DNA from: Corynebacterium pseudokroppenstedtii
GTDB taxonomy: Bacteria > Actinomycetota > Actinomycetes > Mycobacteriales > Mycobacteriaceae
Length of the DNA stretch: 64,000 bases
Assembly (NCBI RefSeq): GCF_019754945.1
Contig: NZ_JAEUWU010000001.1
Location: forward strand, 558,001 to 622,000
Reading direction: 5' to 3'
Below the pieces are notes generated by a model that saw only the letters and a list, made by a program, of their open reading frames with translations, made no database searches and had not been told where the DNA came from. Shown piece after piece: positions 48,764-60,555 of this stretch. The translations under genes and the position numbers were made by a program. Every line of letters begins with the position of its first letter. The stretch's first letter is position 1.

Positions 48764-49948
48764 TTATGCTTCCTTCTTCACGGGATAACTCGGCTCACTC
48801 GAGGCCTCCTCATGTCGTGCCTCGCTCACCTGATCCTTCGATATGTGTTGCACGGTCGAGGACTGCGGCGACGCAATCAACAAGCCCCCATCGCCATCAA
48901 CAACAACCGACTGAGCATCGGGAATCGTGTGCATCGTCGCCACTTTGACCGGGACACCCGACGAGATGTCATACCCAATGACAGTGTTCTTACCCGTCGA
49001 CGTCACCCATACCGTGCGCGTGTTGGCATCCCACGCCACACCCCACGGGACAGAATCAGTATGGATTGTTTGGTGTTTCCTCAAAATATCGTCGGCCGTG
49101 AAAATTTCAATCGAGTTCAACTTGGTTGACGACGCTACGACGACGCCATCCTGCCCACCGGCAATTTTCCCAGCACCTTGGCCGATCCGCAGCGACGATC
49201 CTTCCTTGTTCTCGCCGGGATAGACACCCGTTAAACTCGACTGCTTCTTGTCGAACACCGCTGACATCTCTTTATCTGACCCAGATTTAGGATCAGGATC
49301 CACAATCAGTGATTGGATCGCTCCTTCGCCGATCGAAACAGTTGACTCCCCATCCTTATCGGAACCGTCCAGAGGGAAGTACTTGATTTTCTTCTCACCG
49401 GCGAAAGTCACACTGGCAACATCGTTGGTCACAGCTGCGGTCGTCGCGGTGCCGTCGACCTCGAGATCGTGAACCTTCTTGCCTTGTCCATCGAAAACGA
49501 GCACATGGTTCTCGCATGCGACAGAAAAACCGCCGCCCGCAGCGCGAGACAGATCTTTACAATCCTTGCCAAGATCCACCGACTTAGGCTTGCCGTTCGT
49601 CCAATCCGAGGACGTCCCAATCACCATTTTTCCACCGGACAGCCCGGCAATGACTGGCGAGTCGGATTGACCGCTTACCACCACATCGGAAATACCGTCA
49701 CCGGGAAGATCGACATCGCGAGTATCTCCCGACGGGAGTTCCGCGGCAGGTACCGACGTCGGAGAAACGTCTTCTGCCTTCGACAGTGCTTCTTGATCAT
49801 CGCTGCGTGAGCAACCCGCCAGCATCGTGACGGCCAGCCCACTACAACACGCGACGCTTAACACTCGCGCTCCGAGGCGTCGTTGTTTGCGCTGCGTCAG
49901 CAATGTACCAGTACGAATCGATTGACCAGGAGTACCGTCGGAAATCAC
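48764..49948 (-). CDS. lipoprotein with beta-propeller-like repeats
   Basis: About 394 residues from the GTG at 49948. The lipobox TMLAGC follows a basic n-region ([10 protein letters not shown]) and hydrophobic stretch. The rest has repeating beta-rich units ([72 protein letters not shown]) like YncE/SMP-30-type propellers. No function known. The frame is open up to 50170, overlapping uppP, but residues before 49948 look non-coding. It lies directly upstream of pyrD. Confidence 0.75.
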   Translation of the reverse strand: MISDGTPGQSIRTGTLLTQRKQRRLGARVLSVACCSGLAVTMLAGCSRSDDQEALSKAEDVSPTSVPAAELPSGDTRDVDLPGDGISDVVVSGQSDSPVIAGLSGGKMVIGTSSDWTNGKPKSVDLGKDCKDLSRAAGGGFSVACENHVLVFDGQGKKVHDLEVDGTATTAAVTNDVASVTFAGEKKIKYFPLDGSDKDGESTVSIGEGAIQSLIVDPDPKSGSDKEMSAVFDKKQSSLTGVYPGENKEGSSLRIGQGAGKIAGGQDGVVVASSTKLNSIEIFTADDILRKHQTIHTDSVPWGVAWDANTRTVWVTSTGKNTVIGYDISSGVPVKVATMHTIPDAQSVVVDGDGGLLIASPQSSTVQHISKDQVSEARHEEASSEPSYPVKKEA

Positions 49949-50096
49949 TCTCGTAACGCTACTACAGGTCACGGAGCTAAGACACCGAGGCGACTGCCGG
50001 GGATGGGCAGTGATTCTCACGCGCTTTCTTGTCTCCACGAATGACCCATACGCTGGAAGATAACGGTGAGGCCATAAAGTTGCTAGCCTACTTGCC

Positions 50097-51215
50097 GTGT
50101 CTCTATCCATTTCCGGGCTCCTGGTCCGGGCTACACGACAGGTAGTTTCTATGGCCAATTCGGCACTCACCTCTATCTCAGGGGTAGTTCACGACGCGTT
50201 CACGCACGTCCATCAACTCCATCAGGCTCACGGTTTTCTTGGATCAGCGACGGGAAGGATCCACGAAACCGCATCCTCATTAGCGCAGTCGCCAGCCTCG
50301 TGGCTGAGCCAGACGGGCGCATCCGCCCACGCTGCTAGCCATGCCCACGTGGCCAGTGATCTTGCGGCCGCCGGCACCGAAACTCACATGAGTTGGATAC
50401 AAACGATCATCCTGTCGATCATCCAGGGCCTCACAGAGTTCTTGCCTGTGTCATCGTCGGGCCACCTCCGGATCGTGTCCCAACTTCTGTGGAACCAAGA
50501 TGCGGGTGCCTCATTCACCGCTGTCGTTCAGTTGGGGACAGAAGCGGCAGTATTGGTGTTTTTTGCCAAGGACATTTGGCGCATCATCACTGGATGGTTC
50601 GCTGGTCTGATGGATAAAACCAAGCGCGGGGCCGACTACCGCATGGGGTGGATGGTGATTGTGGGCACCATTCCCGTGGGAATTCTTGGATACGTCCTCA
50701 AAGATTTCATCCGAGACAATTTCCGCAACTTGTGGGTGACTGCCGCGGTTCTCATCCTGTTCTCGTTCGTATTCATTTGGGCCGAACGGGTGGGACGTCA
50801 CACACGGACAGAGAAAGACTTGACCATGCGTGACGCCGTCATCATGGGGTTCGCTCAGTGCCTTGCGCTCATTCCCGGCGTCTCTCGTTCGGGTGGCACC
50901 GTGTCCGCGGGGCTCTTCCTTAATCAAGACCGCGAGGCCGCGACACGTTTTTCATTCTTGCTAGCTATCCCTGCTGTCCTGGCTTCCGGGCTTTTCTCCC
51001 TGCCTGATGCCTTTCATCCGACCGACGGGCAAATCGCTTCCGGCCCGCAGCTGTTGGTGGGCACGTTAATCGCGTTTGCTCTGGGCTACGTCTCTATTGC
51101 GTGGTTGCTCAAGTTCGTCGCCAATAATTCATTTGCCTGGTTTGCTGCATACCGCATCCCGGTGGGGATTATCGTGATGATTCTCCTGGCTACGGGCGTG
51201 ATGGCAGCCGCCTAA
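50097..51215 (+). CDS. uppP: undecaprenyl-diphosphatase UppP (BacA) with N-terminal extension
   Basis: Membrane enzyme that recycles undecaprenyl pyrophosphate for cell-wall synthesis; overexpression gives bacitracin resistance in other bacteria. The family core starts at about residue 98 ([28 protein letters not shown]), with the second active motif PGVSRSGGT and eight membrane segments. Before it, about 97 residues rich in Ala, His and Ser are in frame from GTG 50097, which lies 7 nt after TAGCCT. ATG 50388 would give the usual ~275 residues but has no ribosome binding site or nearby promoter, so I favour the long form. Confidence 0.9.
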   Translation: MSLSISGLLVRATRQVVSMANSALTSISGVVHDAFTHVHQLHQAHGFLGSATGRIHETASSLAQSPASWLSQTGASAHAASHAHVASDLAAAGTETHMSWIQTIILSIIQGLTEFLPVSSSGHLRIVSQLLWNQDAGASFTAVVQLGTEAAVLVFFAKDIWRIITGWFAGLMDKTKRGADYRMGWMVIVGTIPVGILGYVLKDFIRDNFRNLWVTAAVLILFSFVFIWAERVGRHTRTEKDLTMRDAVIMGFAQCLALIPGVSRSGGTVSAGLFLNQDREAATRFSFLLAIPAVLASGLFSLPDAFHPTDGQIASGPQLLVGTLIAFALGYVSIAWLLKFVANNSFAWFAAYRIPVGIIVMILLATGVMAAA

Positions 51216-51249
51216 GCCATATCGCCAGGAGGGCCGTAGACTAAGGCTC

Positions 51250-52812
51250 ATGCAGTCGTGGCAAAAACCCCTTGTTGCTGATTTCCGTTCCGTCGTCGGG
51301 GAGGACCAACCGGTTCCTCTCCACATGTGGGATACGGCGTCCCGTGAAGTCACCCCTCTCACACCGTCCGACGAGGCGACGGTGTATGTCTGCGGAATAA
51401 CCCCTTATGATTCGACGCACTTGGGTCATGCTGCCACCTACGTCACCTTTGATGTTTTGAATAGGCAGTTATTGGCGAATGGTCACCGCGTGAACTTCGT
51501 GCAGAATGTCACTGACGTGGACGATCCGCTGTTCGAGCGAGCCCAACGCGACGGAGTGGATTGGCAGGAGCTGGGGGAGGAGCAAACCGATCTGTTCCGC
51601 CAGGATATGGCGAACCTTGGGGTGATCCCACCCACGTCATATGTCGGTGCAGTTGAGGCCATTCCCGATGTCATCGACATGGTGAGCACGTTGCTCGACA
51701 ACGGGTCAGCCTATGTTGTGGATGATCCCACATATCCGGATGTCTATGCCGATCGAACAGCGACCCCGCAATTCGGTTACGAGTCGCGGTACGACGAAGC
51801 CACGATGGAGCAGTTCTTCGCGGAGAGAGGTGGCGATCCAGACCGTCCTGGCAAGCGAGATCCGTTAGATTCCCTGCTCTGGCGCGCAGAGCGACCCGGT
51901 GAACCAGCATGGGATTCACCCTTTGGACGCGGACGGCCCGGGTGGCACATCGAGTGCGCCGCTATTGCAGCGCGGTATTTGGGCAGCCATTTTGATGTCC
52001 AAGGCGGGGGAGAGGACCTCATTTTCCCCCACCACGAATACTCTGCCGCCCACGTGGAAGCGGCATGCGGCGTGGAGCGCATGGCTGACCATTACATGCA
52101 CACCGGGCTTATCGCTCTGGGCGGCGTCAAGATGAGCAAGTCGTTGGGCAACCTTGTGTTTGTATCCCGGTTGTGTAATGCCGGAACTGACCCATCGTCC
52201 ATCCGTTTAGCCCTCTACGCAGGGCATTATCGTGATCAGCGCAACTGGTCGGATGCTCTTTTGGCTGCCGCTTCACGACGTTTGGCTCTGTGGCGCACAG
52301 CCGTCGAAACAGTTCATACTCATAACGATGCTGATTCTGAAGCGCGAGCTCGTCGATTAGTCGACGACGTACGCCAGGCCCTCGCCACTGATCTGGACAC
52401 GCCAGCTGCTGTCGATCTCATCGACGAATGGGCGGGCGGGATCGTCGACAAGGAGAAGATTTGGGATCTGCCTGGTGTTGACGGGAAGAACGCCCATGAG
52501 TCCCTCTCTGTCCCCGTTCCCTGCGCAGCGCCAGCGACGGATGACAAGCTCAGTGTTGCTCAAGGGAAGATCACGATTCTCGACGACGGGAAAGATAGCG
52601 AAGCGGACGCCAAGTCTGTGGAGCTTGCGTCTGCAACGGCGGGTACCCAGCGGTGCGGGGCCCACTCGCATGCCTCAGGGGAGCTTACGGTAGACCTGTT
52701 GCCCGCCACCCATCAGCGCGGAGAGAACCCTTCGGCCCTGTATTCTCATCTCTCGCCCGCTGCAGCACTCGTTGCAGGGTGTGTTGATGCTCTACTGGGG
52801 CTAAAACTGTAG
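51250..52812 (+). CDS. mshC: L-cysteine:1D-myo-inositol 2-amino-2-deoxy-glucopyranoside ligase (mycothiol ligase)
   Basis: Joins cysteine to GlcN-inositol with ATP, the third committed step of mycothiol synthesis. CysRS-like fold: zinc-site [18 protein letters not shown] taking the role of HIGH, and KMSKSLGN. About 520 residues against about 410-420 in homologues: near residue 400-500 there is an insertion ([14 protein letters not shown] to roughly [16 protein letters not shown]) before the usual C-terminal [12 protein letters not shown] 51250 lies 7 nt after TAGACT: leaderless start. Located 34 bp after uppP. Confidence 0.93.
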   Translation: MQSWQKPLVADFRSVVGEDQPVPLHMWDTASREVTPLTPSDEATVYVCGITPYDSTHLGHAATYVTFDVLNRQLLANGHRVNFVQNVTDVDDPLFERAQRDGVDWQELGEEQTDLFRQDMANLGVIPPTSYVGAVEAIPDVIDMVSTLLDNGSAYVVDDPTYPDVYADRTATPQFGYESRYDEATMEQFFAERGGDPDRPGKRDPLDSLLWRAERPGEPAWDSPFGRGRPGWHIECAAIAARYLGSHFDVQGGGEDLIFPHHEYSAAHVEAACGVERMADHYMHTGLIALGGVKMSKSLGNLVFVSRLCNAGTDPSSIRLALYAGHYRDQRNWSDALLAAASRRLALWRTAVETVHTHNDADSEARARRLVDDVRQALATDLDTPAAVDLIDEWAGGIVDKEKIWDLPGVDGKNAHESLSVPVPCAAPATDDKLSVAQGKITILDDGKDSEADAKSVELASATAGTQRCGAHSHASGELTVDLLPATHQRGENPSALYSHLSPAAALVAGCVDALLGLKL

Positions 52813-52845
52813 GTCACCGACAGATTTGGTCGAGCACCCCAACAA

Positions 52846-52861
52846 TAGACTAAGCTGTCTA
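52846..52861 (+). promoter_or_regulatory. McbR operator overlapping the metH -10 box
   Basis: TAGAC-TAAGCT-GTCTA is an exact copy of the McbR consensus TAGAC-N6-GTCTA. The N6 part TAAGCT is a TANNNT box 8 nt before the GTG at 52865. McbR, the TetR-type master repressor of sulfur and methionine genes in corynebacteria, would occlude the promoter. Confidence 0.8.
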
Positions 52862-52864
52862 TTT

Positions 52865-55800
52865 GTGAATGATGAGCGTCAACCTTTGAATCCTACGAAA
52901 TCCGAGTTTCTCCAGGCCCTCCATGACCGGGTGCTGATCGGTGACGGAGCCATGGGGACGCAACTTCAAGCCATTGACCTTGACTTGGATGCAGATTTCC
53001 ACGGGCTCGAGGGTTGCAATGAAATTCTCAACATCACCCGCCCCGATATCTTGGCCGACATTCACCGCCGATACTTTGAGGCGGGGGCCGATGCCGTCGA
53101 AACAAATACCTTCGGCTGCAACCTCCCTAACTTTGCCGATTACGGTATCGAAGATCGCATTGAGGAGATTGCCTACGCAGGCGCCCAGATCGCTCGGTCG
53201 GTTGCTGATGACATGGGGCCTGGCCGAGAAGGCATGAGACGCTTCGTTCTTGGATCATTAGGGCCAGGAACAAAGCTCCCGACTCTCGGCCATGCTCCGT
53301 TCACAGATCTTCGCGATGCATACACGGAAGCAGCCCGCGGATTAGTCCGCGGTGGGGCAGACGCCATCCTGATCGAGACCGCGCAAGACCTGTTGCAAGT
53401 CAAAGCCGCGGTACACGGCGTCCAGCAGGCTTTCGACGATTGCGGGACAACCTTACCGATCATGTGCCACGTGACGGTAGAAACCACCGGCACAATGCTG
53501 CTGGGGTCAGAAATCGGCGCAGCCCTCACCGCCCTGGAACGCCTGGGCATTGATGTCATCGGGATGAACTGTGCAACCGGCCCCGACGAGATGAATGAAC
53601 ACCTGCGGTACTTATCCGCACATGCCCCCATGCCGGTATCAGTCATGCCGAACGCTGGCCTGCCCGAGCTCGGAGCCAACGGGGCTGTCTACCCCTTGAC
53701 TCCCGACGAACTTGCCGCGGCCAGTGTCCACTTCGTGCGTGATTATGGACTCTCCATGGTTGGTGGCTGCTGTGGGACAACCCCGGAGCACATTACCGCC
53801 GTTCGCGACGCCGTGATCGGTTCGCCATCCTCACAACAGGACGCCTCGGAGTCTCCTGCCGTCACACGCCCGGCGCGCCACCACGATTTCGACGATAATG
53901 TTTCATCCCTCTATTCAGCCGTGCCGCTGACTCAGGACACGGGGATCACCATGATTGGGGAGCGGACGAACTCCAACGGGTCAAAGGCTTTTCGCACAGC
54001 GATGCTCGAGGGCGACTGGAATAAGTGCCTGGATATCGCTAAGGCCCAGACTCGCGACGGTGCCCACATGATCGACCTGTGCGTCGACTATGTAGGCCGT
54101 GACGGCACCCAAGACATGGCCGAGCTTGCAAGCCGTTTGGCGACGAACTCGACGCTGCCGATCATGTTGGACTCGACGGAGCCCGATGTCATCCGTGTGG
54201 GGCTTGAGCACCTGGGTGGCCGGTGCGCGGTTAACTCGGTGAATTTTGAGGACGGTGACGCCCCAGGGTCACGCTATGACCGGATTATGACGCTGGTCAA
54301 GAAGCATGGTGCGGCGGTCGTGGCCCTTACGATTGATGAAGAAGGGCAGGCGCGGACAGCGGAGAAGAAAGTCGAGATCGCTGAACGCCTCATTGCGGAC
54401 ATCACCACGCGCTGGGGGCTTCGCGAAAGCGACATCATTGTCGATTGCCTTACTTTCCCGATTTCGACTGGTCAAGTAGAAACCCGGCGCGATGGCATCG
54501 AGACGATCAACGCCATTCGGGAAATTACCTCGCGTCATCCAGACATCCACACCACTCTGGGCCTGTCAAATATTTCGTTCGGTCTCAATCCGGCAGCACG
54601 CCAAGTCTTGAATTCGGTCTTTCTGAATGAATGTATCGAGGCCGGACTGGATACGGCCATTGCTCACTCCAGCAAGATCGTGCCGATGAACCGCATCGAC
54701 GACGATCAACGCGATGTCGCCCTGGACATGGTCTATGACCGCCGCGGAACGGAAGGACGAGGCGGAACAGCCGACGAGGATTACGATCCGCTGCAAACCT
54801 TCATGGAGTTATTCGAAGGCGTGTCCGCCGCCGACGCCAAGGACGCACGGGCAGAAGCCCTGCAGGCGCTCCCGCTCTTTAAGCGGCTGGCGCAGCGCAT
54901 CATTGATGGCGAAAAGAACGGACTTGAAGCTGATCTCGACCTCGCCCGCGATGAGAAAGACCCCCTCGAGATCATTAACCAAGACCTCCTCGCAGGGATG
55001 AAAGTCGTCGGAGACCTCTTCGGTTCAGGGCAGATGCAGCTTCCCTTCGTGCTGCAGTCAGCTGAAACGATGAAAGCCGCCGTATCCCACCTGGAACAGT
55101 TCATGGAGGCCACCGACGACTCCGCGTCCAAGGGAAAGATCATCCTGGCCACGGTCAAAGGCGACGTCCACGATATCGGGAAAAACCTCGTGGACATTAT
55201 CTTGTCCAATAACGGCTACGACGTGGTTAACTTGGGCATCAAGCAACCCATTTCCAACATTCTCCACGCCGCATCGGAACACCAGGCTGACGTCATCGGC
55301 ATGTCCGGACTCCTGGTGAAATCGACGGTCGTCATGAAAGACAACCTCCTCGAAATGAACTCCGCCGGAGCAGCCAACTACCCCGTTCTCCTCGGCGGAG
55401 CAGCACTGACGCGCACCTACGTCGAAAATGACCTCGATGAGCTCTACCAGGGCGATGTCCACTATGCGCGCGACGCCTTCGAAGGACTCAACTTGATGGA
55501 TCAGATCATGTCCATGAAGCGCGGCTCACAGCGCGAACTCACCGAGGAACAAATCGCCGCCGCCACCCGCGCACAAAAGAAGAAAGAAGAACGGAAAGCC
55601 AGGCACGAACGTTCACGGAAAATCGCGGCAAAGCGGAAAGCAGAAAGCGCCCCGGCGGTCATCCCTGATCGCTCCGACGTCGCCACCGATACCCCCATCG
55701 CAATTCCACCATTCTGGGGCACACGAATAGTCAAAGGCCTCCCCGTCAGAGACTATCTCACCTGCCTCGACGAACGCGCCCTCTTCATGGGCCAATGGGG

Positions 55801-56548
55801 ACTACGCGGAACACGCGGCGGCGACGGCCCCTCCTACGACGAACTCGTCGAAACCGAAGGACGCCCACGGCTCAGAGCATGGATCAACGACCTCAAAGCA
55901 GAGGGAATCCTCAACCACTCAGCCGTCGTCTACGGCTACTTCCCGGCCGTCTCAGAAGGCAACACCGTCCACATCCTGCCCGTGCCCAACGAGGCAGAAG
56001 AACCAGATCCCGCGGCACAACCCGTAACATCATTCGAGTTCCCACGCCAACAACGAGGACGGTTCCTCTGCATCGCAGACTTCATCCGCTCACGCGAAGA
56101 GGCCCAACGCACAGGGCGCACCGACGTCTTCCCACTTCAGCTCGTCACCATGGGGCAACCCATCGCGGACAAAGCCAACGTCCTCTTCAAAGACAACCAC
56201 TACCGCGAATACCTCGAACTCCACGGCATCGGCGTCCAACTCACCGAAGCCCTCGCCGAATACTGGCACTCCCGCGTCCGAGCCGAACTCGCCCTCGCCG
56301 ACGGCACCCATGCCGGCGACGACGACGGCACCGAAGACCGGGCATTCTTCGACCTCAAATACCGAGGAGCACGCTACTCCTTCGGCTACGGATCATGCCC
56401 CGACCTCGAATCGCGCCGGGCGTTGGTGGACCTTTTGCGCCCCGAACGGATTGGCGTCGAGTTGTCTGAGGAACTGCAATTGCACCCTGAGCAGTCAACC
56501 GACGCATTCGTGCTCTACCACCCGGAGGCAAAGTACTTTAACGTCTAA
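52865..56548 (+). CDS. metH: methionine synthase, cobalamin-dependent
   Basis: Transfers a methyl group from methyltetrahydrofolate via cobalamin to homocysteine. About 1227 residues in the full four-module order: homocysteine barrel (1-330; zinc ligands in GMNCATG and GGCCGTTPEH), methylfolate/pterin barrel (about 355-620; TMIGERTNSNGSKAF), B12 cap and Rossmann domains (about 640-880; GDVHDIGKN carries the DxHxxG ligand), and reactivation domain (about 930-1220). GTG 52865 is chosen because it lies 8 nt after the -10 box; the frame is open to 52826. About 55550-56390 uses mostly C/A-ending codons, unlike the rest. Confidence 0.95.
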   Translation: MNDERQPLNPTKSEFLQALHDRVLIGDGAMGTQLQAIDLDLDADFHGLEGCNEILNITRPDILADIHRRYFEAGADAVETNTFGCNLPNFADYGIEDRIEEIAYAGAQIARSVADDMGPGREGMRRFVLGSLGPGTKLPTLGHAPFTDLRDAYTEAARGLVRGGADAILIETAQDLLQVKAAVHGVQQAFDDCGTTLPIMCHVTVETTGTMLLGSEIGAALTALERLGIDVIGMNCATGPDEMNEHLRYLSAHAPMPVSVMPNAGLPELGANGAVYPLTPDELAAASVHFVRDYGLSMVGGCCGTTPEHITAVRDAVIGSPSSQQDASESPAVTRPARHHDFDDNVSSLYSAVPLTQDTGITMIGERTNSNGSKAFRTAMLEGDWNKCLDIAKAQTRDGAHMIDLCVDYVGRDGTQDMAELASRLATNSTLPIMLDSTEPDVIRVGLEHLGGRCAVNSVNFEDGDAPGSRYDRIMTLVKKHGAAVVALTIDEEGQARTAEKKVEIAERLIADITTRWGLRESDIIVDCLTFPISTGQVETRRDGIETINAIREITSRHPDIHTTLGLSNISFGLNPAARQVLNSVFLNECIEAGLDTAIAHSSKIVPMNRIDDDQRDVALDMVYDRRGTEGRGGTADEDYDPLQTFMELFEGVSAADAKDARAEALQALPLFKRLAQRIIDGEKNGLEADLDLARDEKDPLEIINQDLLAGMKVVGDLFGSGQMQLPFVLQSAETMKAAVSHLEQFMEATDDSASKGKIILATVKGDVHDIGKNLVDIILSNNGYDVVNLGIKQPISNILHAASEHQADVIGMSGLLVKSTVVMKDNLLEMNSAGAANYPVLLGGAALTRTYVENDLDELYQGDVHYARDAFEGLNLMDQIMSMKRGSQRELTEEQIAAATRAQKKKEERKARHERSRKIAAKRKAESAPAVIPDRSDVATDTPIAIPPFWGTRIVKGLPVRDYLTCLDERALFMGQWGLRGTRGGDGPSYDELVETEGRPRLRAWINDLKAEGILNHSAVVYGYFPAVSEGNTVHILPVPNEAEEPDPAAQPVTSFEFPRQQRGRFLCIADFIRSREEAQRTGRTDVFPLQLVTMGQPIADKANVLFKDNHYREYLELHGIGVQLTEALAEYWHSRVRAELALADGTHAGDDDGTEDRAFFDLKYRGARYSFGYGSCPDLESRRALVDLLRPERIGVELSEELQLHPEQSTDAFVLYHPEAKYFNV

Positions 56549-56646
56549 TTCGTTGCCGCGACTGTGACCGTCGTGAAAGCCACACGACGCGCCACTGCGT
56601 GAACTCCTCGCACTGTGGTGCAGTGCCACTCCGTACACTGTGTTGC

Positions 56647-57336
56647 ATGCGTGCGATTGCTTGGGACATGGATGGAACCCTTGTCGATACTGAACCGCGG
56701 TGGGGGATAGCCACCTATGAGATGGCCACGTTGATGGGCGTAGACCTCACACCCGAACAACGAGCGGTCACCGTCGGCGGAACTGCGGAACACACCATTT
56801 CAACATGCCTGGAATTCGCTGGGCAGACTCCGAACCCGGAGCTCATTGACACCTGGAAAACGTGGTTTTTCGCGCGAATGGGCGAGATTCTTTCCGAAGG
56901 GTTCGACTTTCGGCCTGGTTTTCCCGCGCTCTTGCACGATATTCACGACGCAGGTATCCCCCAGGCACTAGTCACCAACACGGCCCGCGCATTGGTCGAC
57001 CACTGTTTACCCGTTATCGGCGACGAGTTTTTTGCGACGTCGGTAGCCGGGGACGAAGTTCCTCGCGGAAAGCCCTATCCCGACGGATACGCGCGAGCAT
57101 GCGACTTGATGGACGTCAATCCCGACGACGTCCTCGTGATAGAAGACTCACCCACAGGAATGTCTGCAGCTCGTGCGGCAGGATGTCGTGTCCTCGGTGT
57201 TCCGGTGGAGCCAGGCTTAGAGCTGCCTGAGGGAATTAAAACCCTCCATGAACTACGCGGAGTGACCAGCTTTGCTCCCCGCGATGGGCATCCGTGGAGG
57301 ATTGACGATTTCCAAGAGCTGTGGAACGAACTCTAG
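56647..57336 (+). CDS. HAD-superfamily hydrolase
   Basis: 229 residues, subfamily I phosphatase of the beta-phosphoglucomutase/Gph type. Motif [11 protein letters not shown], motif II LVTNT, motif III Lys in [11 protein letters not shown] and motif [18 protein letters not shown] are all in place. The substrate is unknown. ATG 56647 lies 7 nt after TACACT, a leaderless start. Placed between metH and hisE; the hisE frame begins as this one ends, so possibly co-transcribed. Confidence 0.9.
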   Translation: MRAIAWDMDGTLVDTEPRWGIATYEMATLMGVDLTPEQRAVTVGGTAEHTISTCLEFAGQTPNPELIDTWKTWFFARMGEILSEGFDFRPGFPALLHDIHDAGIPQALVTNTARALVDHCLPVIGDEFFATSVAGDEVPRGKPYPDGYARACDLMDVNPDDVLVIEDSPTGMSAARAAGCRVLGVPVEPGLELPEGIKTLHELRGVTSFAPRDGHPWRIDDFQELWNEL

Positions 57337-57368
57337 ATGTGCGTACGCCACGACGAGCATATGAAAGA

Positions 57369-57641
57369 ATGACGACTGTGAAGAATTTTGATGAGCTTTT
57401 CGCTGAAATCACCGACCGCGCACAACAGCGCCCCAAAGACTCAGGAACTGTTGAAGCCCTGGACAAGGGCCTCCACTTCCTTGGAAAGAAAGTTGTCGAG
57501 GAAGCCGGCGAAGTGTGGTTAGCCGCTGAATATCAGTCAGACGACGAACTGTCTGAGGAAATCAGCCAATTGCTCTACTGGCTACAGGTTGTCGCTGTTA
57601 AACGTGGTCTGTCCTTGGACGATATTTACCGGTATCTGTAG
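57369..57641 (+). CDS. hisE: phosphoribosyl-ATP pyrophosphohydrolase
   Basis: Second step of histidine synthesis: hydrolyses phosphoribosyl-ATP to phosphoribosyl-AMP. 90 residues, single-domain MazG-like fold with [15 protein letters not shown] and the acidic [15 protein letters not shown] helix binding metal. ATG 57369 gives the usual length (about 87); a longer frame from 57321 overlaps the HAD gene and is unlikely. Followed by hisG about 90 bp on. Confidence 0.92.
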   Translation: MTTVKNFDELFAEITDRAQQRPKDSGTVEALDKGLHFLGKKVVEEAGEVWLAAEYQSDDELSEEISQLLYWLQVVAVKRGLSLDDIYRYL

Positions 57642-57731
57642 TCCTCCGACCTATAGCTATTCAGCAACCACAGCGACTCCGCTTCGCCCCCTTGTCCACT
57701 TTCTCTTTCTTTCCTTCAGGAGTTTTATTCC

Positions 57732-58586
57732 ATGCTTCGCGTCGCCGTTCCCAACAAGGGTTCTCTGTCTCAGACTGCTACCCACATTTTGGAGGAGGCG
57801 GGCTACCGGATGCGCCGAGATTCCAAAGACCTCACGTCATGGGACGAACAAAATGACGTGGAGTTTTTCTTCCTCCGCCCCAAAGATATCGCCATCTACG
57901 TCGCTAAAGGCCACCTTGACTTGGGAATAACCGGCCGTGACTTAGCTGCGGATTCTGCTGCGAATGGAGTGGATGAACTCCTTGCCCTTGGCTTCGGTGC
58001 GTCGACCTTCCGCTACGCGGCTCCCGACAATGAGGAGTGGAATCTTAACAAGATCGAAGGAAAGCGCATCGCGACGAGCTATCCGCATCTCGTCAGTGCT
58101 GACCTTGCGAAGCGGGGCATCCAGGCCGACGTTATCCGGTTGGATGGGGCAGTCGAAATTTCTATTCGCCTCGGGGTAGCTGACATCATCGCCGATGTTG
58201 TCTCTACGGGACGGACGTTGCGTCAACAGGGGTTGTCGCCGTTCGGGGACGTGATTTGTACGTCCGAAGCGATCATTGTTGGCCGGCACAATCAGCCGGT
58301 CACCGATGAACACCAGATCCTGTTGCGACGGATTGAGGGCATTCTGCACGCGAAGAATTACCTCATGATTGATTACAACTGCCCGAAGTCACTTCTGGCT
58401 GAGGCTACCAAGCTCACACCTGGCTTATCTGCGCCCACGGTTTCACCACTTGCCGACGACGACTGGGTCGCTGTCCGCGCGATGGCTCCGCGCAAGGACG
58501 CTAACCAGCTTATGGACCGGTTATCTGCATTGGGCGCTGAAGCAATTTTGGCAACGGATATTCGTATTGCCCGCCTTACTCGGTAG
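57732..58586 (+). CDS. hisG: ATP phosphoribosyltransferase (long form)
   Basis: First and regulated step of histidine synthesis. 284 residues, the long HisG with its own C-terminal ACT-like domain (about 210-284) for histidine feedback, so no HisZ is needed. Catalytic core: [50 protein letters not shown] 57732 has AGGAG 9 nt upstream. Confidence 0.95.
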   Translation: MLRVAVPNKGSLSQTATHILEEAGYRMRRDSKDLTSWDEQNDVEFFFLRPKDIAIYVAKGHLDLGITGRDLAADSAANGVDELLALGFGASTFRYAAPDNEEWNLNKIEGKRIATSYPHLVSADLAKRGIQADVIRLDGAVEISIRLGVADIIADVVSTGRTLRQQGLSPFGDVICTSEAIIVGRHNQPVTDEHQILLRRIEGILHAKNYLMIDYNCPKSLLAEATKLTPGLSAPTVSPLADDDWVAVRAMAPRKDANQLMDRLSALGAEAILATDIRIARLTR

Positions 58587-58639
58587 AAACGCCCATATGT
58601 GGCTCAGTGATCGGGCGGACATGTGCACAGCGCGTGGCG

Positions 58640-59452
58640 CTAGCTCCGCGCGTCGTCAGGCCAACCCGGATAGGGCAGTTCCGTTCCACCTTTAGCGGGA
58701 CAGAGAGACTGAAAAGAGCACCAATCGCACAGTTTGGATTCTTTAGGCAGAAACCGGCCAGTCTTGCCATCGCGGGTAATTTTCGACCACAGGTCGCCAA
58801 CGTCTTGTTCAAAGTACTCCAGCTCGACCTGGGAGGGGGCCAGGTACATAGAATCCATCACCTTGAGGTACATGAGGCGCAGTTGCGTCGGGATGACATT
58901 GAACAAACGCCAGTACACGAGCGCGTAAAACCGCATCTGAAATACGGCCTGCTGACTAAAACGCGGTATGGGTTTCTTGCCAGTTTTGTAATCGACCACG
59001 CGAATTTCTCCCGTCGGAGCGACGTCGACACGATCAATGAACCCTCGCACGGGAACGCCATTAGGAAGCGTGGTGTCGACCAACATTTCGCACTCGTCAG
59101 CGTCGAAGTTTTCGGGGTTTTCCATGGCGAAATACCCCTTCAAGAGGGACCGGCATTCCACTAAGAAGGGAAGGAGCTTGTCATCGGGCACAAGCTCTCG
59201 TAGGTCCTGATCCTTATCAACCATCTCTGCCCACTGTGGTTTGAGCATTTTGGTGGCTTTGGGGTACGTGCGCTCTGGACGTGGTTGGCCGTACATATTC
59301 TCTAGTACGGCGTGCACTAAAGTCCCCTTGACCTGCGCAATCGTCTTCGGCTCAGGGAGCCGATCAATGGCACGATACCGGTACAGCAGAGGGCACTGCC
59401 GGTAATCTCCTGCCCGGGAAGGGGATAAAGCCATACGACGTCGAGCTCTCAT
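58640..59452 (-). CDS. RecB-family (PD-(D/E)XK) exonuclease with likely Fe-S cluster
   Basis: 270 residues of the PDDEXK_1 family. Nuclease residues are in GTLVHAVLE (His), RGFIDRVDVAP and VVDYKTGKKP (D and K of the DxK core). A Cys in YRQCPLLY with CDWCSFQSLCP near the C-terminus gives the four-Cys pattern of AddB/Cas4-like [4Fe-4S] nucleases. ATG 59452 lies 8 nt after TAGGGT; leaderless. Between hisG and trmI as in M. tuberculosis (Rv2119). Its role in repair is inferred. Confidence 0.88.
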   Translation of the reverse strand: MRARRRMALSPSRAGDYRQCPLLYRYRAIDRLPEPKTIAQVKGTLVHAVLENMYGQPRPERTYPKATKMLKPQWAEMVDKDQDLRELVPDDKLLPFLVECRSLLKGYFAMENPENFDADECEMLVDTTLPNGVPVRGFIDRVDVAPTGEIRVVDYKTGKKPIPRFSQQAVFQMRFYALVYWRLFNVIPTQLRLMYLKVMDSMYLAPSQVELEYFEQDVGDLWSKITRDGKTGRFLPKESKLCDWCSFQSLCPAKGGTELPYPGWPDDARS

Positions 59453-59467
59453 GATCCATGACCCTAG

Positions 59468-60403
<936 letters not shown>

Positions 60404-60555
60404 TTATCTCAGAGGTACCTGCCTCAGGGAATAGCACGCGATGAGGGTGGATGACGAGGTCATAAATCCAGGTGAGCCTGGGCTTAGCATTCGCCCTCAA
60501 AGAGGTTAGAACCGACACCAGTATGGAGCTTGATCGTCTTTGTAGACTGGGAGTT

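Noticed and set aside
55795..56469. 225-codon Arg/Pro-rich open frame inside metH
   Set aside because: It is a frame shadow of the C-ending-codon stretch of metH; the composition is implausible and there is no start signal.
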